Source of the DNA: Litoditis marina
Lineage: Eukaryota; Nematoda; Chromadorea; Rhabditida; Rhabditidae
NCBI GenBank assembly: GCA_964036275.1
Contig: OZ038434.1
Coordinates: 33,813,279 to 33,877,278 of the forward strand
Direction: 5' to 3'
Length of the DNA stretch: 64,000 nucleotides
This document shows, piece by piece, positions 55,011 through 64,000 of this stretch. A program made the translations under genes and the position numbers. Numbering within the stretch: position 1 is the first letter of the stretch; every line of letters starts with the position of its first letter. The notes beneath the pieces are model-generated. The model saw nothing but the letters and a program-made list of their open reading frames with translations, did not search any database and was not told where the DNA came from.

Positions 55011-56395
55011 GTTGTGAATATAATAGATATTCACAACCTATTCTATATTAACCTTTCCATTACTCTCGATGTCTAGCTCTCGTAACACTTTCTCTGGTAT
55101 GCGTCATGGCATACCATGGCACCGCCCCTTCATTTTTAGTCGCACTGTATGGAAGATTGAAATAAACCATCTGTATTCAAACTGTTCTGTTCTACCTAGA
55201 AAGACCTTCAGGAAGTAATCCCTAAGGCCCTCCCAAGACTTGAACTGAAGACCCTATCAGTAGGGCGCTCTGAATACAAAGACCCTTCCGTGGGCGCACT
55301 CAACTACAAATAAACCCCGAAACTACGGGTAAAAGACCTTTCTACAAAGGCCACTGTCGATAAGGGGAAACCCTTACCAAATTGGTGCATCGGCCGTTGG
55401 AACTTATCTAAAGGTTTTCCGGCGGCTGTACGAAGACCCGCGTGGCAGTCCCAACAAAAAGTAGTGCGAAAACCAACGTTTTCACCTAACATAGGTAACC
55501 TACAAAGGTGCACTCAATACGAACGAAAAACGCTTCGTTCAACGAAACTTGCTAACAAGCAGAAACCAAGCGCGAGTTACTACACTCCATTGGTGCTGAT
55601 TTACCTACAGAAAGGTCATCAGCGAAATTGTCGGGAACAACGACAGAGGTGAAAAGCTGTAAAATTTACTCTTTCCCTCAACTATACAGTTTGCAGTCAG
55701 CTAAACTCATTCTCAAGTTGAGTCAGACGGTTGCAAAAACAAAAGCTGTAAACCACCAGATTGCGCCGCGATAAGAAAAGCGCGCGCAACGAGAGACATT
55801 CCTTTCTCTCTTGAAACAACTCTCCTTTTTCACAAAGAGAGGCGGAGTTAAGAAAGCAGGCATTCGATCTCCAATCGTCCACAAAGACCAGACGATATAG
55901 CTGGCAAGAAAAAACCCTGAAACACGGGTACGTAGTCTCCCAAATGGCAGAACTACGCTATTACAAGACTAGAGCGACAAAAGTCGCTCGTAAGTTACAA
56001 GACTACGTAACACAATCGCCACAATTTGGTAAGGGTTTCCCCTTATCGACAGTGGCCTTTGTAGAAAGGTCTTTTACCCGTAGTTTCGGGTTTTATTTGT
56101 AGTTGAGTGCGCCCACGGAAGGGTCTTTGTATTCAGAGCGCCCTACTGATAGGGTCTTCAGTTCAAGTCTCGGGAGGGCCTTAGGGATTACTTCCTGAAG
56201 GTCTTTCTAGGTAGAACAGAACAGTTTGAATACAGATGGTTTATTTCAATCTTCCATACAGTGCGACTAAAAATGAAGGGGCGGTGCCATGGTATGCCAT
56301 GACGCATACCAGAGAAAGTGTTACGAGACTTAGACATTGAGAGTAATGGAAAGGTTAATATAGAATAGGTTGTGAATATCTATTATATTCACAAC
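55011..56395. mobile_element. DNA transposon remnant with about 375-bp terminal inverted repeats
   Basis: The left arm (55011 to about 55390) is repeated inverted at about 56027-56395 with few differences. Each end is itself a small palindrome: GTTGTGAATAT, 5 bases, ATATTCACAAC. A 7-bp flank ATGATTT is duplicated at 55004-55010 and 56396-56402. The arms contain AGTTCAAGTCTC, resembling a B box, and TAGTTGAGTGCG, resembling an A box. The 640-bp centre has only short open frames. Total 1385 bp; I cannot name the superfamily. Confidence 0.85.
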
Positions 56396-56482
56396 ATGAT
56401 TTTTAAATTTCGACCTAAATTTTGACCTCAGTGGGATAAACCTACAAGAGCAGCTGGGTATAGTGGGTGCGAAATTAATAAA

Positions 56483-56655
56483 TTTCTGTCCTTCACCGAA
56501 ATCGAACCTACGAGCAAAAGATTTGTAGCAGACCGCTGAACACTGCGCTATTAGAGTACATAACGAGCATGTCTTAGAATCGAAAACATGTGTGTGTACA
56601 CAGAGTAAATTGAGATATACAGTACCCTCACCGCCTTTCGGTTGGCGACGACTAG
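56483..56655 (-). mobile_element. tRNA-derived SINE, family B
   Basis: On the minus strand it has an A-box-like TAGCGCAGTG and the B-box TAGGTTCGATTTC, then the family tail ending in GGCGACGACTAG on the plus strand. It starts 88 bp after the long-arm transposon. Confidence 0.75.
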
Positions 56656-57239
56656 ATGGTGACCATTCACCGTTCATTTCGGTACAAGCCGTAACTCACC
56701 AATTTTGACCGAACAGGAACAGGCTAAAACTACATTTTTGGTATGATTTCATTGCACATTGGGGTAGGGTAATACTTGTTTTGGGATGTGGGAGCCCCAT
56801 AGGGGACATCACTAGTTCGCCTATTGCAAACGTTCCTCGCCTAGGTTAATAGAATAGTTTTCCATCTATATTCCCAATGGAATGTTCTCATGAGTAATAA
56901 AGAGTAGGTGACACCTTTTCTCCCGTAAGTGGCGTGGGGCACCATTTCTTCATACAATTTGAGCAACTCTGATCTTATGTGGAGAAGATGATTAAATATA
57001 CATTTTGATGTATTTTCACAACTTTTGAAACAACATCCACGAAAATATGTTGAGTGAACGAAAAAAATCAAAGAAGAAGGAAAAGTTAGGTGAGGGATAA
57101 ATAAACTACACAGTATAATTTTCTCTCTGTTTAGTGGTCGATTGCGCAGCAGGCGATTTCTCAGCAATGAACGATCACTTTCTCCAAATATGTAGAAATA
57201 CTTGTGTCATATTATGAATGCAATTCGATGTGTAATACT

Positions 57240-57405
57240 TTCAACCATATTATTCGTTATCGCTTATTCGTTGTGTTGAATATAGAATAAGGGGAAAAAC
57301 TGCTATATAAGCCTGTCTCGATTCATGTATTTGTTGGTTCGTTTAACATAGATAAATAATATCATTCCCATTCTACTAAATTCCAAAACATGGCGACCTC
57401 GGCAG
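57240..57405 (+). mobile_element. Candidate LTR end with primer-binding site
   Basis: A TATA box (CTATATAAGCCTG, 57303) and AATAAATAAT-like signal (57352) are followed by CAAAACA and then TGGCGACCTCGGCAGGATC at 57391. That last stretch starts with TGG and could pair with a tRNA 3' end (CCA). This is the order expected at the right edge of a 5' LTR. I find no gag/pol frame and no second LTR, so it is at most a fragment. Confidence 0.35.
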
Positions 57406-58502
57406 GATCACGACAGCTACAGGTGAACTCCTACCACACCTCTCTTTTACTCCCAGTTTGCTACTAGTTTAACTGTGGTCCCAAATTCCCTATGTGGCGT
57501 GGCAAACTACAAACACCGCTCAACGCAACAGATTGCCGCGGCGGCTTGCCTATGGTATAGCGACCTCTAATACGACATATGTGGCAACGTCTACTAATCG
57601 TCTAATGTTGTCCCTCAATAGAAGTTTCTCGCATCTCACTGGATGAATGTCATTAGAGCATTCGATAATCCACCATGAAGTCTTCTATGAAGGAAAGGTT
57701 CCAAGATCAACTCAGAAGAAACTGCTACTACAAAGATCTGTGACATGTATGATGATCACCGCCTCGTAACGAAGCGACGTGAAATATAAATATGTTATGT
57801 AACATCATTATCTTGATATAATATTGATATATAATGATGATAATGATAATAGAGTAGAGTGCATGACCCTAAACTTGGCAAACCAAAGGAAGTGACCGAA
57901 TCATTTTTGTGATCTCTGGGACTTAATCACAATCACAGCGGGATAGGTCAACCTATACATTATTAATTTGATTTGGACATCGAAACCCTTATGAAACATA
58001 TGTCGCCACATGGTCTAATCGCCTATTTATACAAATATGTGATGAGGACATGGTTCCGGTCATATTTCATGCTGTTTTCACCACTTTGGAACATTTCAAA
58101 AAATCTGTGAATCCTTGTTAACGGTGTTCAGTCTCATAAGAACATATGAATAAAAAATTGCTCCAGAAAACCTACGTCTGCTTCTAGAAATTCTAGAAAA
58201 AAGTCTTCCAAAAATCTTGGCACGATGCCAATGGGTCTCAATGGGAATGAAATGAACTATAGAGCTCTGTGAAAGCAGTAGTGGAGACAAAGAGTCTGAA
58301 GTATTCAGACCCTGGGCATACACTTTTGAATCTGGAAACAAGTCAATGATCACCTTTTCGCAATGTTGTGATGTTTTTCACTCGTGGAACCTTCAAACTT
58401 ATATAGATCATAGAGAATATAGAAGGATCTTTAACATTGAAATCCATACGAGTAGATTATTCACCTCCTTTAACAGAAGTAAATAGAACAGGCACGGAAA
58501 GA

Positions 58503-58602
58503 TAGCATTCTAGTGAGAAATCGTGCACTTTGTAATTGCACGTTTCTGAATTATGCTGTGTTTAACATGTTTCACGTGACAGTGTAACTGGCTAACCTTA
58601 TT
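58503..58602. repeat. CACGTTTCTGAGTTCTGCTGTG family, copy 4
   Basis: TTGCACGTTTCTGAATTATG and AACATGTTTCACGTGACAG match the copies at 49497, 49965 and 52985. Confidence 0.7.
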
Positions 58603-58920
58603 TAGCAGGCCTACAGTGGGTATGGTTTCCTATCGCGATGTGGTTTTCGAAGTTGGATCCCGTTAGTTTTCAATCGGAATTTGTAAACTGTTTCGTGCAC
58701 TGAGATCAAACTTTAACACAAGTTCAGTCTCTACTAAACTTCTCAAATGCTGCCTAATGCTACAGATTCAGCCACGTTTCTCCATTAGGCACATCAGTAA
58801 CCGAGGACTACTGTAGTAACCGCTAATAAAGTACCTAAAGAATCTTTAAAATTACCTTATGTTTTGTTTAGAATATTGTTATTGTTCTTAGTAACATTCC
58901 AATAGCACTTTACTCTCTCG

Positions 58921-59425
58921 TACAGATATAGTATTACCCCATCTGGTTACCCCCTACTGTTCAGGTAACAGACGTGCGGCGAGAGTATGTGTGAAAATGA
59001 GAGAGTGCAGGTAGACAGATCGTTCCAGGTAACCTTTCATAGTTATTCACATCTAGCATTTCACTCATAGATCTAGTTTCGTTGGGTAAAGCTGGTCATT
59101 TACAGCTCCCGAACTTGCTACTATTCGGTTCGCTCTTCTCAAAGCAAATCCATACGGTGTATCTTCCCCTAACCCGCTGTGTCTGTAGTTTAATTTGGTT
59201 ACTTTTCCCTCGAAACTCGTAAATAATGGCGTACTTCCAGATTGAATTACCGAGTGATGCATACAGCTCCAGTCTTTTTTCGTGCTTATATCACGAATAT
59301 TAATTTGAATTTGTGATTCGGCAGTTGCGAAGCTGCAAATATATCTATACATCTATCACCGTCTCCGATATTCCCAATGTTATATGGAAGAAAATAACCG
59401 AACCACGCATAAAGGTAAGTTTATA
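58921..59425 (+). repeat. Duplicated module with micro-ORF, copy 1
   Basis: Closely matches 60996-61505 in the same orientation, 2075 bp away. On the plus strand ATG at 59227 opens MAYFQIELPSDAYSS and LFSCLYHEY before TAA; the frame continues after the TAA through DIPNVIWKK to a GTAAGT donor at about 59414. The 95-aa minus-strand frame across the same DNA is probably a shadow. Unknown function. Confidence 0.7.
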
Positions 59426-59481
59426 GTTTGTAAACCGTTGCAGTAGAATACAATACTAGTCATTCCTTTGAATTCCCTATC

Positions 59482-59722
59482 CCGCCCGTGTCTGTAGTTT
59501 GGTTCCGTCATTTCACTCGAAACTCGTGAATAATGGCGTACTTACAGATTGAACTACCACACGGAGCGTACATCTCCAACCTTTTCTCGTGCTTATATCA
59601 CGAATGTTTATTTCTATTCATGGTTTTCCAACTGCAAAGCTGAAAATGTATCTTTCACGTGTCTGATATTGCCAATGTTAGATGGAAAAAAATCCCCGAA
59701 CCACACATAAAGGTAAGTTCAT
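59482..59722 (+). repeat. Duplicated module with micro-ORF, copy 3 (diverged)
   Basis: ATG at 59533 opens MAYLQIELPHGAYIS and LFSCLYHE; this copy reads through the position where the others have TAA and stops at a different TGA. It again ends near a GTAAGT donor (about 59713). Confidence 0.6.
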
Positions 59723-59870
59723 AGTTTGCGAACCGTTGCAGAATGACAAGTTTACTAGTCTATCCATCCCTTTCAATTCTCTTAAAACCTAAATCTTTAA
59801 CACGTATTCTACATTTAGAGTACTACTACATTTAAAGAACTATCACACGACTGATTCGACCAAAGTCTGC

Positions 59871-60051
59871 TGGCGGCGTAGCAATCCCTCAAAAATCTCA
59901 TACGATATCTGATGAGCTAATAGCACGATCTTCTCATGAGATTCTATTGATTTCTATGCTACGACATTGAGAGCTCACGAGAAGCTCACGAGGTATCGCA
60001 TGACAAACGCATATGAACTTCTCATGAGGTTGGGGGGATCGCTACGCTGCC
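59871..60051. mobile_element. MITE with GGCGGCGTAGCAATC ends, copy 3
   Basis: TGGCGGCGTAGCAATCCCTCA at the left, GATCGCTACGCTGCC at the right, CTCATGAGATTCTATTGA inside. Both arms intact. Confidence 0.8.
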
Positions 60052-60504
60052 TGGGTTCTTGGTAACCGGACAGCAAACCAGTTCCTAAAAACCAAACTGC
60101 GCGGTTCTTTAGTTACAGTTCGAACCGAGCCGTGAACCATACCACACTGATCCAACAGCGATTGAGTCGCTATTTGGTCCAGTGACTGGTTCGCAGTTCG
60201 AATTTCCACTTTTGCGATTTTCATTGAACTCAACGCAACAAAAATCTTTGTAAAATGAACGGTTCCTGTTTGGGTGAAAACCCCGTTTCATTTCCGGTTC
60301 TGCTGTTGGGTTCTGAAATGACTAGTTGGTGGTCCGGTTCAGGAAGGGAACGGTTGTTCAGTAAAGCATGATCTTGAATTTACCGAAACGTCACAACTTC
60401 CAATAGAACATATCACCCTTCTGTTTAATTTGAACGGTGTAATTCAACAAAATATCTCATCTCATGAATTTAGGGCAAAGTTTTTGGTACGGCTATGCTG
60501 AAAT

Positions 60505-61089
60505 ATGATAATGGCGTCGTTCGATGAATTCATTAAAAATGTATTGAAACGTTGTGAAGGGGACGATGAAACCAAGTTTTGTCTTCGTTTGGAACACCCC
60601 GGTTTCAGGGAACAACGTGGGTTCTTCCTTCCCTTCCGCACATTTAAAACATTGAATGGTAGAACGATCGTGGATCATATTGAAAAATGACGCAGAACAA
60701 TATGACATTGGACTTTGACGAGAATTTTACTATTTCCATGCATCTTTATACAAGCATGACGACATCAGCGGCGGCAACGTGCCAGGCCGAAAATGTATCC
60801 GATTTGTAAACAAAAAATTTCAAATTGTTCATATTAACTCTAGATGTCCATGCATAAGTCTGTTGTTCTCATTCGTGCTTGTTTTACTAACACAATGGTG
60901 ACCGCTTTCGAGCTCAACAACACATTTTTAGGAAAGTTTTCGAATTTCAAAGAATGTGTTGTGCGTGAAAGGGTGATAAAACATCACGTGTCTCGTGCAG
61001 ATACAGTATTACCTCATCTGGTTACCCCCTACTGTTCAGGTAACAGACGTGCGGCGAGAGTGTGTGCAAAAGTGAGAGAGTGCGGGTAG
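60505..61089 (+). pseudogene. Decayed Maverick/Polinton-like coding fragment
   Basis: A 61-codon frame (60505-60690, from ATG; SFDEFIKNVLKRC, then LPFRTFKTLNG) is followed after a shift of frame by a frame containing NNMTLDFDENFTI and ISMHLYTSM (60687 to about 60811). A third frame (60844-61089, KSVVLIRAC, TMVTAF, VIKHHVSRA) lies beyond. The order of these motifs resembles the region ahead of the DNA polymerase B domain in metazoan Maverick/Polinton elements; that link is from pattern memory and needs a search. The frameshift and stops mean it is not functional. Confidence 0.4.
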
Positions 61090-61505
61090 ACAGATCGTTC
61101 CAGGTAACCTTTCATAGTTATTCACATCTAGAATTTCATTCTTAGATCTGGTTTCGTTGGGTAAAGCTGGTCATTTACAGCTCCCGAACTTGCTACTATT
61201 CGGTTCGCTCTTCTCAAAGCAAATCTATACGGCGTATCTTACCCTAACCCGCTGTGTTTGTAGTTTAATTTGGTTACTTTTCCCTCGAAACTCGTAAATA
61301 ATGGCGTACTTACAGATTGAGTTACCAAATGAAGCATACATCTCCAGTATTTTTTCGTGCTTATATCACGAATATTAATTTGAATGTATGATTCGGCAGT
61401 TGCGAAGTTGCAAATACATCTATACATCTATCACCGTCTCCGATATTCCCAATGTTATATGGAAAAAAAATAACCGAACCACGCATAAAGGTAAGTTTAT
61501 AGTTT
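60996..61505 (+). repeat. Duplicated module with micro-ORF, copy 2
   Basis: ATG at 61302 opens MAYLQIELPNEAYIS and LFSCLYHE-like IFSCLYHEY, then TAA, with the same downstream open stretch to a GTAAGT donor (about 61493). Flanks share CCCCCTACTGTTCAGGTAAC with copy 1. Confidence 0.7.
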
Positions 61506-62417
61506 GTAAACTATATTAGAAGAATGTAATTACTACACCTCTTTTGATTCCCTTGACAACCTTCACCTTATTTGTAATACGTTTCGTACATTGAAAGTAC
61601 TATCCCATGCCTGAATCTACCAATTGACAGAAAAACCAGCGTCCCTGAAAACCGAACCGCGCGGTTCTTTAGTTATTTGTTTGTGGTTCTCCGGTGAATC
61701 CAACGCAAGAAAGAGCTAGGTAAGATCAACGGGTCGCGGTTTGGTTGGAACAATTTTCTCAAAAACCGCCCTTTTCCAATTTGTTTGGGTTCTAGATGTA
61801 GTAGTTCAATGAGGATACGGTTATTATGTGAATTGACCCCCTCTATCATTTCTCATTGTCTTATTTTGTGTATTTAGGGCAGTTTTATTGGAATGATACC
61901 GAGCATCACCAGAATACCGGCTCGACCTGAGTCGGTTTCTAATAGTGATCGTTCATTCCTGCCGCAGAGCCAGCCTCGCCATAGCTTATAAACCTGTTCC
62001 TCAAGCTCTGTGCAGACTGCATTACTCGAAACCTACAGGCTCGATTCGAGTTTTCTACTATATTTACTATCTATTATAATTGTAACGGCTCCTACTTTCT
62101 AACTAACTTGCATAACATCCCATATTTTTGTATTTAGTGTTGCAAGACACTATCTTTTAATGGTTTAGTGCAGTATTTATTAGCATGGTACCGATTTTTG
62201 ATTTTCTTGTTTGGCATATTTCCATTTCTTCAAGTCAATTTGCTTTTTGCCGATCGTACCTTGTTGTGCAGTGAATGGATGAATGATAAATGAATTTATT
62301 GTTAATTACCCTATTGAAATAGTTTGGAGAATGTTAAAACGTCTCACAATTGCCAACGACATGTGCTGAAATCAGAGGTATACGCCAGAGAGCACGATTG
62401 AAGAAAGACAGATATAG
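61506..62417. other. Gene-free region after the duplicated modules
   Basis: Contains a faint relative of the GAACC foldback family (61640-61700) and a second ATTTAGGGCA junction near 61872 resembling 60470, suggesting the duplication extends further at low identity. No gene seen. Confidence 0.45.
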
Positions 62418-62650
62418 TGCTTACATTTCCCAACTGGACTCGTTGGCGGCGTGCCAAAAACTTTGGAAGACTGTTATTTAGAGAAAACATATATTTTACA
62501 GAAAGTTTCCCTGAAGACGAACTCTAACGAAGGGGAAAAACCCTTCACATCAATTTCTATTGTTTTGAAGTATTTCAACATGTTCAAAAACTGGCTTGAA
62601 ATTTCATTGGCAAGCTGCCCAAGTCCAGTTGGGAAATGTGCGAACTATAG
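62418..62650. mobile_element. Inverted-repeat element with CATTTCCCAACTGGAC ends
   Basis: CATTTCCCAACTGGACTCGT at the left is mirrored by AGTCCAGTTGGGAAATG at the right. Diverged relatives with TTGGCxxxxTGCCAA cores and ending GAACTATAG are at 53440-53480, 54527-54580 and 58205-58262. Confidence 0.65.
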
Positions 62651-62658
62651 AAGAGCTA

Positions 62659-62684
62659 GTTTAGGTACCCCGGGGTACCTAAAC
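62659..62684. repeat. Perfect 26-bp palindrome
   Basis: GTTTAGGTACCCC followed immediately by its exact reverse complement, with no spacer. It lies 9 bp after the inverted-repeat element at 62418-62650. Confidence 0.95.
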
Positions 62685-62709
62685 ATAACGTTGTGCGCCC
62701 CAAATTAGA

Positions 62710-63599
62710 CTCGGGGTTTACCGGAGTTCAAATTAGACATAAGCGTATAGATGGAAACTAAGTTTGTTAGTTTGAGTAAAGAAGTTATGTCAGTTTCTCT
62801 TGAGCAGCTCTTTCATATAAACTTTCCTTTATGTCCTCATTTAACACTGAGGGAAAAGTGAAACGAGGTTCCTGTATTTTCCGACATAGGTTTGTCTTTG
62901 ACTATGAGTGATACTTTTTTGGGAGTTTATGTGATGATGAAAACAAAGATGGAAAATTTGTCTGTTCCAGCTCTGAAAGTCGGAAGAGTTTTCCCCTTTC
63001 AAACAAGCAACTGTACAAACCGTTTTGCAAGAAAGTGCAGCCTTCTTGTAACCAGCTGGCTATTTTTCGAGAGTGACAGCTACCAATCACTACTATGGTA
63101 GTATTGAGCGGCTAGCTACACAGACTTGAAAAAGTTGTGTTCGCAACTTTGTTTGAATAATGATTAACACCTTTGGCCGCCGTTTCTATATGGAAAACGC
63201 TCGCAAAATTTTGAACAATGGACAAATTTTTCGAGTCACATGAATTCACATAATTCGCAAACATCCCTTCGTTTACTTATCGTATACAAAATTATACTTT
63301 TGATATTATTTATACAAAATATTCGAAACATCCCTTGAATATGATGATTTCGCAATGAATCAAAGCTTTAATAAACGAATATAGCAAATAAAACGGCAGT
63401 AAATATGAACAGTAGCATAGAACAAAAACATATATGTACGTTTAACAAATAGGAAGGTCCACATTAAAATGGTAGAAAACTATAAAATCGAAACTATTCA
63501 ACGCAAGATGATATTATACAAGCAATATACAGTCAAAAATCTACAGGAAAATGCAAATAGAGAGCACAAACATTAAGGAACATTATAACGCGGTATCGA
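62710..63599. other. Gene-free AT-rich region
   Basis: No conserved frame. A 25-bp segment near 63080-63105 (CTACCAATCACTACTATGG) recurs inverted near 63700-63720. Confidence 0.5.
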
Positions 63600-63740
63600 A
63601 ATTAAGCATAAATAACATAATAAGTACAAATTGAGCATAAATAACATAATAAATACAAATTGAGCATAAATAACATAATAAGTACAAATGGAGCATGAAT
63701 ACCATAGTAATGATTGGTAGCTGTAGAAATTGAGCATGAA
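63600..63740. repeat. Tandem repeat, 29-bp unit
   Basis: Three to four units of GCATAAATAACATAATAAG plus TACAAATTGA. The minus-strand Leu/Ile/Tyr-rich frame through it is an artefact. Confidence 0.85.
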
Positions 63741-64000
63741 TAACACAATAATAACACAAAGAATATAGTCACAGGTCAATTAAAACTGATGATTCGAGAC
63801 CAGTCCAACTGACCACATGAAGACCATTACTGAACGGAACAATGGATTTTCAGTGAATTTATTTGAATATCTGATTATTTTGGCTAGGTACACAACTACG
63901 TTTTCTATACATGTGGAAATAACTCGGTTACTCTTGCCATGAGTTACTCTCGGTTACTCTTCGTGTCAGCCACTCTAAGGTTTCGGTTTATCGTCGAGTT

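Noticed and set aside
56030..56170. Possible tRNA gene in the arms of the 55-56 kb element
   Set aside because: The A-box-like and B-box-like matches are imperfect and the sequence between does not fold as a tRNA.
59065..59352. 95-aa minus-strand open frame
   Set aside because: Most differences from the copy at 61239-61427 change the amino acid on this strand but are silent on the plus strand, so the plus frame is the better candidate.
63573..63779. Hydrophobic 68-aa frame that looks like a membrane protein
   Set aside because: It is the translation of the 29-bp AT-rich tandem repeat.

Overview
The window looks like nuclear DNA of a nematode, most likely Caenorhabditis or a close relative. 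The reasons are many small in-frame exons, 3' splice sites that mostly end in TTTCAG, compact head-to-head and tail-to-tail genes, and a poly(A)-binding protein very close in sequence to Caenorhabditis PAB-1. I worked only from the sequence; exon models come from splice-site consensus, reading-frame continuity and family motifs. The introns are unusually rich in short inverted-repeat elements and tRNA-derived SINEs.

Six gene models hold together. (1) 494-12898, plus: the 3' 21 exons (818 codons, all in phase) of a long Ser/Pro-rich protein with no domain I recognise; the 5' end lies outside the window. (2) 14669-21288, minus: a 9-exon CDK4/6-like cyclin-dependent kinase of about 330 aa. (3) 22470-26199, plus: a 5-exon SPRYD7 (CLLD6) orthologue of 204 aa. 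(4) 26785-28910, minus: a 4-exon, 172-aa zinc-ribbon protein resembling Rpp21/Rpr2. (5) 29775-33664, minus: an 11-exon poly(A)-binding protein of 653 aa. (6) 34579-40745, plus: a Bfr1-like coiled-coil protein. (7) 42855-51797, minus: a 12-exon, 375-aa protein with two tandem RNase H folds whose catalytic acids are partly lost. That makes seven in total, counting the 5'-incomplete first gene.

Layout: genes 1 and 2 converge, 2 and 3 diverge, 3 and 4 converge, 4 and 5 lie in tandem, 5 and 6 diverge from a short shared promoter, and 6 and 7 converge. From about 51.8 kb to the end I see no conserved gene. That third holds transposon remnants: a 1.39-kb element with long terminal inverted repeats, an LTR-like fragment, several MITE families and a decayed Maverick/Polinton-like segment.

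The observations I rate highest are: the head-to-head pair of a poly(A)-binding protein and a Bfr1-like mRNP protein, with eight T-tracts spaced about 10 bp between them; five places where part of an exon plus its splice site has been duplicated into the adjacent intron; a 3' splice site that appears to be supplied by a SINE; two inverted 300-bp repeats flanking two SPRYD7 exons; the tandem RNase H protein with degenerate active sites; and a three-copy micro-ORF module near 59-61.5 kb whose differences are enriched for synonymous changes.
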